The notes: a model not told the origin generated them from the letters alone. DNA of 64,000 bases from Branchinecta lynchi (GCA_023053575.1 JAKZAP010000093.1:124001-188000), one strand, 5' to 3'. Counted from the first letter of the stretch, positions 22,726 through 32,911 are shown. Translations and numbers: made by a program.

Positions 22726-22748
22726 ACCCAGTATATACCACTCTCCCC
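22726..22748 (-). repeat. Right terminal inverted repeat of the pogo element
   Basis: 23 bp, inverse of the left end with one mismatch; followed by TA. Confidence 0.93.
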
Positions 22749-22795
22749 TACATATAAAATACTACAATATACACTACTTCTTTTTTATTCAAATA

Positions 22796-23104
22796 TTACT
22801 GAGTAAACAGTTCTAAATCCACATATGTTTCTTTGTTCTTGTTTTCGCGTACAATAGGCTGCAAAACCAGATTTTTCTTTAAAAGTAATTCGTTAGCAAT
22901 GGCATTATATTTCTGTGTTATAAACAAATCACATGGTTTGTCATTATGATTAATGACTACAACCAACTTATCACCATATTTTGTCTTAGCAATTCTCATT
23001 TTAACAATAGTATATTTCAAACCTAGAACTAGTTCTTCTTTCCTGATTGTCTCATTGTATTTATTCAGTCTGATTGTATTCAAGACTTCCTTTGTGGACT
23101 CCAT
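22796..23104 (-). CDS. Small Polinton-associated ORF, function unknown
   Basis: 102 codons from ATG, intact. The sequence is lysine-rich with alternating hydrophobics (LKYTIVKMRIAKTKYGDKLVVVI), suggesting a small beta-rich, perhaps OB-like fold. I recall similar small ORFs beside invertebrate Polintons but cannot assign a role. It lies directly after the capsid gene (stop at 23142) and starts at the shared TAATAAATG motif. Confidence 0.6.
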   Translation of the reverse strand: MESTKEVLNTIRLNKYNETIRKEELVLGLKYTIVKMRIAKTKYGDKLVVVINHNDKPCDLFITQKYNAIANELLLKKNLVLQPIVRENKNKETYVDLELFTQ

Positions 23105-23141
23105 TTATTAGTGGATGATTTTATTAAATAAAAATCCAGGC

Positions 23142-23333
23142 TCACAAACTCACATACATATTTTTGTTAATAATATCTAATGTAGCTTTTCTTTCATAAT
23201 ATATAACACAGTAAACATTATATGGTACGGGTTGATTATCTTTCAACGTTAAACTTATTTCAATATCAGCAGTTGTTCCATTATAAATATTTGACTCGTG
23301 TTTGGAAATATCGAAACAGAATAGTGGATATAC
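23142..23333 (-). pseudogene. 3' part of the Polinton major capsid gene, separated by the LTR insertion
   Basis: The minus-strand frame from the LTR junction reads about 60 codons (DTTVYPLFCFDIS..., YNVYCVIYYERKATLDI) to a TGA at 23144-23142. The aromatic C-terminus is like that of Polinton double jelly-roll capsids. It is the continuation of the capsid reading frame that breaks at 27491 on the other side of the insertion. Confidence 0.7.
23330..23333. repeat. Target-site duplication ATAC (left copy)
   Basis: The ATAC immediately before the LTR matches the ATAC at 27488-27491 immediately after it. Confidence 0.85.
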
Positions 23334-23883
23334 TGTTGTATCTGAAGATGGAGCGTAGGGTAACTACGCTCGGTAGTAGCCTATAACTTGAGGTAGCGTA
23401 ACCGTAGCGTGTAAGGCGGCGGGTAAGTAAGGGCGATAGTAGACAAGGTTTACGTTAACATATAGTGGTTTTATTTCTGACTTACTCTTTATAAAGGCAA
23501 TCCCAATCCGGGTAAATAATATCACGATCGATAACTATAATAGACTAAGTCATGTGTGACTTACAAAATATGAATGACGAAAGACGAAGACGAAAAGACG
23601 AAAAACCCAGCGCTAAGACTGGAAAGAGCTTATATACTCCTAACTGCACAAGTGAAGGTCCTGACGTAACATACAATTTAGCTTCCTGACCGGAAACTAT
23701 CTGATGTCGACGTAGTATGGAATTTAGCAATATCCAGCTGACGTGGACTTCAGTTTAACAGGATGTTGTTTAGTTCTGAGTCTTCATTTGTGCAGTTAGA
23801 TTCTACGAAGTACCAAAGGATTATGTTCACTTCGGTATGTACATATAGTTAGTTAAGCACTTGACATAGAGACCGACATAACA
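23334..23883 (-). repeat. LTR (3' LTR in element orientation)
   Basis: 550 bp. From about 23392 to the end it is identical by eye to the other LTR, but the first 55-60 bases differ at many positions. It contains a minus-strand TATA box (GTATATAAGC) at 23637-23628. The 61-codon ORF present in both LTRs is incidental. Confidence 0.9.
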
Positions 23884-26800
23884 GTCCTCTAACCTTTAAC
23901 GAATTAGACCTCCCGGTCTAAAGTACTAAACTAACTTATCCCACGAAGCTGAACTGGAAATACCAATCTACTATACATATTCTGCTTTGAATAACATGGG
24001 TATTATTATGGGTATATATGAATAAGTACAGGAAGTTGTGAAAGCAAAAATATGATTAGATAGATGAAAAGCAAGAAAACAAAAATATGCTTTGAATAAT
24101 ATGCAGTTATTATGGGAAAAATAAGTTTGTATATCTTTAAAGTGTTTGAGATTATATGGGTCCTAACACTAACGCAACCTAGCTTAACCTAATCCCGAAT
24201 ACATACATAAAAGGACAACGAGTCCAGGCGGATGGATTGTCAAGTCCTCCGTAGGAGTGCTCGACTCTCGCCTAAAATTGTACACCCTATTCTAAAAAAA
24301 AAAATTTAAACTATGACTCACAGTTTCTTCCTTTCTTAGCTACCTAGCCGCGCTCAGTCCCTGGAGTGGTTTCTGTCTATCCAGGTTAACGACCATTTTT
24401 CTTCCACAAGGTTTTGATGGTCATTCTCACTCCTATAACTTCCCCATCCACCTTGCAGTTCTTAGTCCTGCGGGGAGATAGTTCGCTTTCCGTAATTCCA
24501 AACAATAATGGTGATCTTTAGCTCAAATGTTCTTCATTTGTTCATAAATTGGAACAGTCGGGAACAGTTCAGTTGTGCTTTAAGTCCAACTAACTCACTA
24601 CGCGTCTCGCATCTTCACATCGCAACCGCCTACCACGACCTAACTCACTTTCATTTTAACTCACTTGCTTTCGATCTTCGAGGACACAGTCTTGAATTGT
24701 CACAGATGTTGTTGCTGTTGTTGTTTGTAGCAACCAGCTCACATTCAGGAGACTTTCATGTTGGAGCTTCAACGACAGGCTTGGATAGTTCATAGGTGTT
24801 TCATTGACCGCACGCAATTTGATGTCGGGCTTCGTCGTTTCCCGTTGTGGTGGGAGAATGTGAAAGTTCGTAGTTGTTTGGTTGCCGACTTGCGGGGTCG
24901 CTGTCGTGAATCGAAGTTCGACCTTTCCTGAGCTTCTGCTGTGTTGTTGTCGAGAGCCTGTGTTTGGCTCACAGTCCTCCGAAGATGTTATCGTGGTTTC
25001 CCCTTGGCGTTGCGACGTTCGGATACGGGATTTGCAGCTCGTCGTCGGTGTAGTAAATGACTACCTAAAACATTTTTTCGGCAGGAATATGTTTCTTCTG
25101 GAAAGCAATTTGGGTATGGAGGCATGGCGCTTGCCTACTGCGAACAATTGGACTTGTGAGTTCATTGGCGCGGAACTAAACTGAAGAAAAATTCTGCTTA
25201 CGCAGCACGAGTAAATATTCTATTTTCTCAGCAGTGATAGCGTCTGCTAAATGTGCAAAGTTGCAATGTCAAGACTTTTCTAGTCAAGTTCAATCCCTAG
25301 CGGATTCCTGTTACACAACACTACACAAATGTCTACGCTACGCAAAGATACATGTGCGAAAACATACAAAGTTTAAGGTGTCTCTATGTCAATGTTTTCA
25401 GGGCTCGTATCTCAATATTCTCTCTTCATCTTTTTCCTTTATTTTTTTTTCTCGACACGATCCGGCAAGTGAACCCTGATGCTTGCCGGATATTCTACAG
25501 GCATTCACTAATTCTTCTTCGAATTACATGTGCGGTGGATGCCTCTAATCCTTTGATTCAGAGTTAGCCGCGTTTCTTCCGTATTCGAGCAATTCCATTT
25601 CCCGCTGTGCCCCAAGAGCCTTATACTGGCATGTGCCCAGATGCTCTTGACAACTTCATTTTCTTGTGTCCAAGCATTTTCTCATTTCTTGCCCCTTAAC
25701 TTGCACAACTTTTCTTCCCTTTCGCGTTTTTAATCGCTCCCATTAGGGACCAGATACGACCCCCTCCAATACTGCCGCTTTCGTGTTTTATGGTAGGCTA
25801 CGCTGTAGTGACAACATTCCACATTGACAGCATTCTACTCGTAGCCCTGCCAACATTTTGCATGTTTTAGTCCTTTTTATCGTTTCTGCTTGGTCTTGTC
25901 GCACTGGACTAGAGCGACAACATGGGGCCGATGACCCATCGAAGTTCACAGACACATTCCAGTCTTCTTTGCTGATTTTTTTCTCTTTTAGGTTGCCTAG
26001 GTCGCCTATCACAGGTCGATTTACTCTTGAATTAGACGTCTTACTACAACATCTCATCTTATTTTCATATTTCGTTATAATTCTCAGAGAGAGTAGGGAA
26101 CGCATTACTTCATTGCATCATTATTTCCACTATTTTCTCCTGAGTCTCGAAATATATTCAGGCGTGTACTCACGGTGCGTGAGCCGCCAGCGCGCAATCC
26201 GCAAATTCTGCTGTTCCATCAGCAGTTTTCCACACAACTGAAGCGGACATCGACATACGTGCCATCTGTGGGTCTCTGTGCTTGGCGATTATCAAGGAGT
26301 ATTGACTCCTTCCTTCCTACTACCTTGCGTAGAGGGTATCCTGCGTGCCGTTCCGGTCACGCCATGCCACCACCATTGGGGCAAATCCTGCCAGCACCAC
26401 CCAAACTGACGTCTATAAAATTCAATTAGAGCTGTTCGTGTTGCCTCGTGCAACACGAACTCGGACAACCTATAGGGACTATATGACAACCGTTCAGACA
26501 TCAGACTGTACCTTATTCGACGGACTTGCCAAGCAAAACATACGGACAGACATTCATTGCGACGAAACTAACAGTTACTTATTAATATGGAAAGATCAGT
26601 AACGTCTAAAATTAGAATCCACTGGGTTGACTAATATTTACACACTAGATTAATGGTACTGTATATTATGCTATGCTCTACTACAAAAATCTAAACAAAT
26701 AAGAAACAGTGCTTTTTCCGATTAAACTCAAATTTTCTAATCGCTAAATCGTGACAAGATTACTTTTTGGCAAAAATTACTTTTTCTTCTTCTTTTTCTT

Positions 26801-26938
26801 AGCCATTTTCTCATGTATTCGCTGTATCCTAACTATAATTTTTATCTTACCATTCCTGTACTGTAAAAAGAAACTTCCCTGTCTGCTTAACGTAAACCAT
26901 GTCCACTACGTTTCAACCCTAAAACCGCTTGCCACCAC
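23884..26938 (-). other. Non-coding interior of the LTR element
   Basis: No gag-pol domains in any frame. An 11-bp perfect hairpin (GTTCGTGTTGC-CTCGT-GCAACACGAAC) lies at about 26435-26461, roughly 470 nt downstream of the primer site in element orientation. It is a candidate RNA packaging or dimerisation structure, by analogy only. Confidence 0.6.
26925..26937 (-). promoter_or_regulatory. Putative primer-binding site
   Basis: Reads TGGTGGCAAGCGG on the minus strand, one base after the LTR end. A tRNA 3' end finishing in CCA could pair with it. The tRNA identity was not determined. Confidence 0.65.
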
Positions 26939-27487
26939 TGTTGTAACTGAAAGTGGAGCGTATGGTAACTACTGGTGGTAGTAGACACAGTTTGAGGTAG
27001 CGTAACCGTAGCGTGTAAGGCGGCGGGTAAGTAAGGGCGATAGTAGACAAGGTTTACGTTAACATATAGTGGTTTTATTTCTGACTTACTCTTTATAAAG
27101 GCAATCCCAATCCGGGTAAATAATATCACGATCGATAACTATAATAGACTAAGTCATGTGTGACTTACAAAATATGAATGACGAAAGACGAAGACGAAAA
27201 GACGAAAAACCCAGCGCTAAGACTGGAAAGAGCTTATATACTCCTAACTGCACAAGTGAAGGTCCTGACGTAACATACAATTTAGCTTCCTGACCGGAAA
27301 CTATCTGATGTCGACGTAGTATGGAATTTAGCAATATCCAGCTGACGTGGACTTCAGTTTAACAGGATGTTGTTTAGTTCTGAGTCTTCATTTGTGCAGT
27401 TAGATTCTACGAAGTACCAAAGGATTATGTTCACTTCGGTATGTACATATAGTTAGTTAAGCACTTGACATAGAGACCGACATAACA
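26939..27487 (-). repeat. LTR (5' LTR in element orientation)
   Basis: 549 bp, TGTT...AACA ends, with a minus-strand TATA box at 27241-27232. Followed at 27488 by the right copy of ATAC. Confidence 0.9.
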
Positions 27488-27491
27488 ATAC

Positions 27492-28565
27492 TTCTTTAAA
27501 TTCTTCTATACTAACAACACTACCAGTATCAAATGCTAATTGTTTATAACCCAAATGTATGAACCTATTGTAAACATTTGAGGATTTAAATTTATCATCG
27601 CTAAAATCACATTTAAGTGGTTCTTCAGGATATTTATCCCCATTAATTCTAAGTTCTATGTCTGTTAAATTCATATGATCAAACACCATATTATTAATTA
27701 ATTGATTGTTATGCTTTTCATTTTTCTGTAGCATCACAAGTACTTTTGTTGGATTGTTTCTCTCAGATATAACTTTCCAAGTGTGTTCCTTATTCTGACT
27801 AACATCGCTTTTACAAGTATTACATGCTTCCCACATCAGATTATGCTTTCTGTCCTTTGCCAATCCCTTTTCTAAGTTACTCATCATTTCAATACTAGGA
27901 CCTACAATAGGGATCTTCCAGGATAAATACTCGATGACTACTTTGAAATTAGTATTTTCGTTTCTTATAATCATGTTGTTATCATCATTTCTTCTTAGAA
28001 ATATTTTATGCGATGCACCTCTGAAGAATCGTTTGTTTCCTTTTAAGAATCCAAACAGTTCTGATAATGGTAAATACATATTTACTAATTTACTGCTCTT
28101 TGTTCTGTTATATCTTTTTTCAAATCCTTTATTATAATTATCATTATTGGTCCAGCCCCTGCAGTAAACGAAGCAATTACAGGATTGATTTCTTTCCCTT
28201 GATTATAATCTTTATACCAGAAATGATTTCTTGCTGCACTTCTAGAATAATCATCAGAGTATTCAATCAACTTTGTAACGGTAGTTGTAATACCAACATG
28301 ATTAATTTTTTCAACCGATTCATCGTTTATTACATACTCAGCGGTACTGAATAAATTAAATCCATTATTCGTTAAAGTAGCAACATCGGTTGCAGCTATA
28401 GGAGTCCCATCTTCGTTTACTATTCTTACACTGACATCAAGATAACTTTCACTTGGATAAAACCAAGAATCGAATTTCTTTAAATTCATATTTAACCACT
28501 GTATCAGCCACAAGCGGTTCGTCAAATATGTTCCATTGCGGACTGATAACTCTATTTACTGCCAT
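27492..28565 (-). pseudogene. Polinton major capsid protein gene, downstream copy of the duplicated 5' part
   Basis: It starts at the ATG at 28565 after TATAAATGG. Blocks of Polinton double jelly-roll capsid type follow: an N-terminal ADTVVKYEF region, YLDVSVRIVNEDGTPI, a NHFWYKDY region, then YLPLSELFGFLKGNKRFF and SHKIFLRRN. Different blocks lie in different frames, with switches near 28470 and 28090, so it is frame-broken at least twice. The gene then runs into the LTR insertion at 27491; its last part is at 23142-23333. In Polintons this protein would form the icosahedral shell. Confidence 0.75.
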
Positions 28566-29517
28566 TTATATAAGAGAGAAATTATTAAATAAAACTTATC
28601 AAACACCATATTATTAATTAATTGATTGTTATGCTTTTCATTTTTCTGTAGCATCACAAGTACTTTTGTTGGATTGTTTCTCTCAGATATAACTTTCCAA
28701 GTGTGTTCCTTATTCTGACTAACATCGCTTTTATAAGTATTACATGCTTCCCACATCAGATTATGCTTTCTGTCCTTTGCCAATCCCTTTTCTAAGTTAC
28801 TCATCATTTCAATACTAGGACCTACAATAGGGATCTTCCAGGATAAATACTCGATGACTACTTTGAAATTAGTATTTTCGTTTCTTATAATCATGTTGTT
28901 ATCATCATTTCTTCTTAGAAATATTTTATGCGATGCACCTCTGAAGAATCGTTTGTTTCCTTTTAAGAATCCAAACAGTTCTGATAATGGTAAATACATA
29001 TTTACTAATTTACTGCTCTTTGTTCTGTTATATCTTTTTTCAAATCCTTTATTATAATTATCATTATTGGTCCAGCCCCTGCAGTAAACGAAGCAATTAC
29101 AGGATTGATTTCTTTCCCTTGATTATAATCTTTATACCAGAAATGATTTCTTGCTGCACTTCTAGAATAATCATCAGAGTATTCAATCAACTTTGTAACG
29201 GTAGTTGTAATACCAACATGATTAATTTTTTCAACCGATTCATCGTTTATTACATACTCAGCGGTACTGAATAAATTAAATCCATTATTCGTTAAAGTAG
29301 CAACATCGGTTGCAGCTATAGGAGTCCCATCTTCGTTTACTATTCTTACACTGACATCAAGATAACTTTCAGTTGGATAAAACCAAGAATCGAATTTCTT
29401 TAAATTCATATTTAACCACTGTATCAGCCACAAGCGGTTCGTCAAATATGTTCCATTGCGGACTGATAACTCTATTTACTGCCATTTATATAAGAAAGAA
29501 ATTATTAAATAAAACTT
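27678..29517 (-). repeat. 920-bp tandem duplication of the capsid gene 5' half
   Basis: 27678-28597 and 28598-29517 are near identical. I see about three substitutions (for example 28451 versus 29371). Each copy contains the start motif, the ATG and the same frameshifts. Confidence 0.93.
28598..29485 (-). pseudogene. Truncated upstream copy of the Polinton major capsid gene
   Basis: It starts at the ATG at 29485 and carries the same first blocks as the downstream copy. It then runs off the duplication junction near 28600 into a short unrelated tail. It has the same internal frame switches (near 29390 and 29010). Confidence 0.75.
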
Positions 29518-29872
29518 ATTTCAGAATCTTTAATCCACTTCCAGTCATTAACGTTTTGATCAAGTCCTGACTCCTTTGATTTAAAATCCTTTTATGTGTA
29601 CCGATAAGATCCTTCATCGATTTTTTGTTTCCAATTACATCAATGAGTTCCTTCTTGTTTACATTGATCAGATCTTTCCCATATTCTATTGCTCTGTTTT
29701 TCAACAACTCAAATCTCGGTTTAATAATATTATTATACATTGACATAGCCCCATCTTTTATTTGTTTTGCTGACGTCTGAAATAACTTGGAATTAACAAT
29801 GTTTTTGAATACACTACCGATTCCACTTCCATACTGCCTTTTATAAAGTAATCGCTTATTATTAATCAACAT
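29516..29872 (-). CDS. Small basic Polinton structural protein (pVI-like candidate)
   Basis: 118 codons, intact, from the ATG after CCTATAAATG. The N-terminus has a Gly-rich amphipathic stretch (QYGSGIGSVFKNIV), followed by Lys/Arg-rich helices. Small basic proteins next to capsid genes in Polintons have been compared with adenovirus minor virion proteins such as pVI or pX. Assignment here rests on position, size and charge only. Confidence 0.45.
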   Translation of the reverse strand: MLINNKRLLYKRQYGSGIGSVFKNIVNSKLFQTSAKQIKDGAMSMYNNIIKPRFELLKNRAIEYGKDLINVNKKELIDVIGNKKSMKDLIGTHKRILNQRSQDLIKTLMTGSGLKILK

Positions 29873-29904
29873 TTATAGGTAAATAATTTTATTTCACTAA
29901 TCCC

Positions 29905-30638
29905 TTAAGCTTTTCTTAAATGCAGTACGTATCCAACGTTATCCCTTTTTCCTTCCCTCCTTTTCCGCTAGGTCTTCCCAACTGATCAGTAATTGTCATT
30001 CTCAAGGAGTAAATAAAGTCTTTTGTATTAATAGGAAGGTAGATTAATTGTCTAGGATTCTCAACAATTTGACAACCCGGTTCTGTATTCGGAACAAATG
30101 TCCAAATGACATCTGATTTACTTTTGTTTACGATAGAACTGTTTACGAGAGAGCAGTGAATTTGAATTTTATCAACGCTTCTTGTTATATTCGGAAGCTT
30201 TGTACCTTCATTGATTTTCTTAGATATCTCACTATCCTTCTCAAATCCTAAAATCTGACACAAGTCACTATTAAATCTAAACACATATTTTTCTTGTAAT
30301 AGTATGACAAATCTCATAGATGCTGGATTGGATGAAATTACAATAGGACATTTATCTTTTGGGGTATCAAAATACTGACACAAAAAATAATTCAAACAAT
30401 CATCGTTATACATCCCATTAGGAATAGTAACATTCATCCAGTCTGTTGCATTATTATCTTCATCTTTCCTGTATTGAAATGTATTATTTCCAAATTTATC
30501 ACTTATATTATGCCACGAATACCACAAAGTACACTGATTCAAACCTATTTCATAATCCCAATTACGATTCAATTCGATTGGTTGACTAAATGTTATATCA
30601 ATGATACTTTCATTACCTTCAATGTTTAACAACACCAT
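29905..30638 (-). CDS. Polinton minor capsid (penton-like) protein, frameshifted near its end
   Basis: The main frame 29916-30638 has 240 codons from the ATG after CTAATAAATGG. It has the usual blocks: ELNRNWDYEIGLNQCTLWYSWHNI near the start, IPNGMYNDDCLNYFL, ILGF near 130, and SLRMTITDQLGRP near 215. In a purine tract near 29937-29960 the conserved tail (NVGYVLHLRK) continues in a neighbouring frame to a TAA at 29905, so one base is missing or the tail has decayed. In Polintons this single jelly-roll protein would occupy capsid vertices. Confidence 0.72.
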
Positions 30639-30641
30639 TTA

Positions 30642-31462
30642 TTAGGAATAATTTTTATATATTGAATTGTAATATCTCTTCGTAAGAAATTTATTTCGCA
30701 TTAACGAATCCAAAATATCAATAGCTTCATTTCTCACCTCATCAGATGTATTTCCGTTTACTCTGCTACCTATCAAAGTGTATAGTTTTGAAATCATTTC
30801 ATCACAATTCATAAATAGTCCAGTTCCTTTTTGTTTGACTAATGGCAAATTATTTTGAATGGTTTTTAACCTATCCTTGTATTTCTTTATGAATTCAATT
30901 TGTTCATCATACTTACTAGAACTACTTTACTTTTCAAACCACCATAACTTTGACTTATCGGTGTTAATTCAGCCAAAGCATCTTCTATATTCTCTGGGTT
31001 ATCATAATAAAAATGAGGCATCTCAAAATATTCCCCTTGATATCTTCTATGATTATCTCTATATTTCACATTAAGTGCTTTTAATAACTCTTTATCAACA
31101 CCTTCATTCAGATCAACAACTTTTATACTTGTTGGAGATGCTTCTAAAGCGGTTGACTGCGTTTCTACCTCTGAAACTGGAAGCTGATGTGGTTGATTCG
31201 TTTCACCTATCTGGAGAAGCCTTGTTCTTGAACTATCATCACCTTCCTGTAGTTTATTTATGATCATTTCAGTGTTTTCTTGTAATTTTTTGATGGTATC
31301 TTTAGTGTTTTCTTTTTTTGCTATAATAACTGGAGCGTTTAATTCTGAAGCATATTCCCGAAATCCTGCCTTCTCCATCTCATTTTGTTGAACCTTTCTT
31401 CTCTGAATTTCTCTGTTCTTCGCTATATCCGATAAAATATCACTCAAGCGTCTTGAATCCAT
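30642..31462 (-). CDS. Unknown Polinton protein with coiled coil, split by a frameshift
   Basis: The first 185 or so codons (from the ATG at 31462, after TATATAAATGG) are Lys/Glu/Gln-rich with a probable coiled coil at about 45-75 (KKLQENTEMIINKLQEG). After PISQSYGGLK (near 30940) the frame should shift: a neighbouring frame continues through YDEQIEFIKKYKDRL and GTGLFMNCDEMISKLYTLIG to a stop at 30642. A one-base deletion in an A/G-rich stretch explains this. I do not recognise the family. Its position between capsid genes and integrase suggests a virion-associated or DNA-handling role, which is only inference. Confidence 0.6.
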
Positions 31463-31478
31463 TTATATACAAGTAATT

Positions 31479-32411
31479 TTATTTCATAATAAATTTTGAA
31501 AGTTCTTTCTCATAAAACCCTCCTTGAATTAATTCCCCACTTTTGTCAGATATTTCATAAGTAATGGGAATGGTAGGTCTGATGGTTGCTATCTGAAATA
31601 CTTCATCCGTATAATTAGGTAAATATCCTTTATCAAAAACAATTTTTTCTTTTTTAATTCTGACTAAATCCCCTACTTTGACGTTTCCTGTGATTTTGTA
31701 GTCATCTACTGGAGGAAACAGAGCACTGTAAACCTTTTTCTGATTAACCTTTTTACTAGCATCAACTGGTTTCATTTGTATTGAGCGGTGATACGAGTTG
31801 TTATAATTATTTACGAATACAGGTAAAATATCAATCCATTTACTAGTGTTGTTGTGAGTAAAATATTTCCATAACTTGTCTTTCAGCGTTCTGTTGAATC
31901 GTTCAACGATTTGTGCTTTCAGTTCACTTTCAGATGCAAACCAGTGTATATCGTTATTTTTCAAAAAAAATTGAACATTCCTCATAACAAACTCCTTGCC
32001 TTTATCAGTTTGCAACTTTCTAGGAATTCTTTCTTTAAATATATGACTGAATGCGTTTATTATTCTAGCACCCGTTTTATCTTTCAAAGGGACACACCAA
32101 GCATATTTACTAAAGCAATCAATAACAGTCAAGATGTAATTTGCTTTATCATTCGCTTTTTTATATTTCTGGAGGTCAACTAAATCAGCTTGCCATTGCT
32201 CATCAACATAGTGAACATAGACTCGTCTCCTTTCAAAATTGTGATAGGAAGGTTTGTGTAACGTATACACATTCTCATTTTGCAACACATTTTTTATTTT
32301 ATCTTTAGAAACGTTCACTCCATTTTCTTTTAACTTTCTGTGAATATCATCAACACCTGAATAATTAAAATAATACGTCTTTAATATATCTTTTTCTGCG
32401 TCGAGTTTTTT
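31479..32411 (-). CDS. Retroviral-type integrase of the Polinton
   Basis: Catalytic DDE: Asp in QWQADLVDL, Asp in LQTDKGKEF, Glu in IVERFNRTLK. The tail (GDLVRIKKEKIVFDKGYLPNYTDEVFQI) is an SH3/chromodomain-like C-terminal region. The usual start call at 32318 is GTG; the frame is open further up to about 32411 and there reads a typical N-terminal helical region (LKTYYFNYSGVDDIHRKL), so the real start is upstream. There is no ATG before the stop inside an A8 run. The enzyme would insert element ends into host DNA. Confidence 0.92.
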   Translation of the reverse strand, partial: KKLDAEKDILKTYYFNYSGVDDIHRKLKENGVNVSKDKIKNVLQNENVYTLHKPSYHNFERRRVYVHYVDEQWQADLVDLQKYKKANDKANYILTVIDCFSKYAWCVPLKDKTGARIINAFSHIFKERIPRKLQTDKGKEFVMRNVQFFLKNNDIHWFASESELKAQIVERFNRTLKDKLWKYFTHNNTSKWIDILPVFVNNYNNSYHRSIQMKPVDASKKVNQKKVYSALFPPVDDYKITGNVKVGDLVRIKKEKIVFDKGYLPNYTDEVFQIATIRPTIPITYEISDKSGELIQGGFYEKELSKFIMK

Positions 32412-32549
32412 TTAAAAAAAGCGATTTTTCCTCGATCCGCAAATAACACAATTACCTTTCAGCATTGGAACATTATTTTTCTGTGACACTGCATTAAACA
32501 TTGATTCAGTATCAGTTTTCTTTTTACATTTCATACAATAAATCTCCAT
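32412..32549 (-). CDS. DUF5679-like zinc-ribbon ORF
   Basis: 45 codons from the ATG at 32549, directly after CTAATAAATGG, to a TAA at 32414-32412. Two Cys pairs (YCMKCKKKT and CVICGSRKNRF) with spacing like the DUF5679 zinc-ribbon family of large DNA viruses and Polintons. It ends in a T7A8 run immediately before the integrase N-terminal region in another frame. It is therefore either a separate tiny gene or the N-terminus of the integrase cut off by a homopolymer indel. Confidence 0.7.
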   Translation of the reverse strand: MEIYCMKCKKKTDTESMFNAVSQKNNVPMLKGNCVICGSRKNRFF

Positions 32550-32566
32550 TTATTAGAAAAGAATTT

Positions 32567-32911
32567 TTATAAACGAAAAGCTACCAACTTCATTTTGCGC
32601 TTAATGTAGGACATACAGTGAAGTCCACAGTTTAATTCATCTATATTTTGAACAGCAAGATTTTCTTAAGCTATTTTTTTCTTTGAAGTTTTTAGATATT
32701 TAATTATTTCTTTTCCTGGGGGAATGCCGAAAGAATCCAAAAATTCTACATGGGGGTATTCAGGTAGATTACAATAGCCAACCCAGTGAGTTCCAGGCAT
32801 TCCGAGTTGATCATAATTAATGACACCGCATTCTAGGTTATTTATCTGTTTGGGTAGCGTATCTATTGAGAACACACCTCTAAACTGCGGTATATCCCCT
32901 AATGCATCCAT
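32567..32911 (-). CDS. Adenain-like cysteine protease, with an in-frame stop before the catalytic Cys
   Basis: 81 codons are open from the ATG at 32911: FRGVFSIDTLP, then His in GTHWVGY (about residue 43), then the acidic site in FLDSFGIPP (about 58). A TAA at 32666-32668 interrupts; beyond it the same frame continues with ELNCGLHCMSYIKRK, which holds the expected catalytic Cys, and ends at 32567. In adenoviruses and Polintons this protease matures virion proteins. The frame is also open upstream of 32911 (PLTNFDI), so the start may be slightly earlier, overlapping the preceding gene. Confidence 0.83.

Larger units (their letters stand above)
19537..22748 (+). mobile_element. Pogo/Tigger-type DNA transposon, apparently intact
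   Basis: The terminal inverted repeats 19537-19559 and 22726-22748 (GGGGAGAGTGGTA...) match at 22 of 23 positions. They are flanked by TA on both sides (19535-19536, 22749-22750), the Tc1/mariner/pogo target duplication. GTGGTACATACTGGG-like motifs recur inside both ends (about 19907-19946, 22503-22585). The single transposase ORF is uninterrupted, so this copy may be young. Confidence 0.93.
23334..27487 (-). mobile_element. LTR retrotransposon without recognisable gag-pol (LARD-like), inserted in the capsid gene
   Basis: Two direct LTRs of about 550 bp (23334-23883, 26939-27487) begin TGTT and end AACA, and the element is flanked by ATAC duplications. Orientation is minus. A 13-nt primer-binding-like site ending in the inverse of CCA (26925-26937) lies one base inside the right LTR. 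A TATA box in each LTR faces minus, and a purine-rich tract lies at 23884-23900. The 3.05-kb interior has only short ORFs, none resembling gag, protease, RT or integrase. It would depend on another element for movement. Confidence 0.88.

Noticed and set aside
24508..26602. Several 60-127 codon ORFs inside the LTR element as gag or accessory genes
   Set aside because: None shows a nucleocapsid Cys box, protease, reverse transcriptase or integrase motif.
23545..27334. Identical 61-codon ORFs in both LTRs
   Set aside because: Located in LTR sequence around the TATA region; identity follows from the LTR duplication.
31911..32183. Plus-strand ORFs across the Polinton (for example here and at 34515-34760, 35700-36002)
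   Set aside because: All are antisense to genes with clear motifs on the minus strand.
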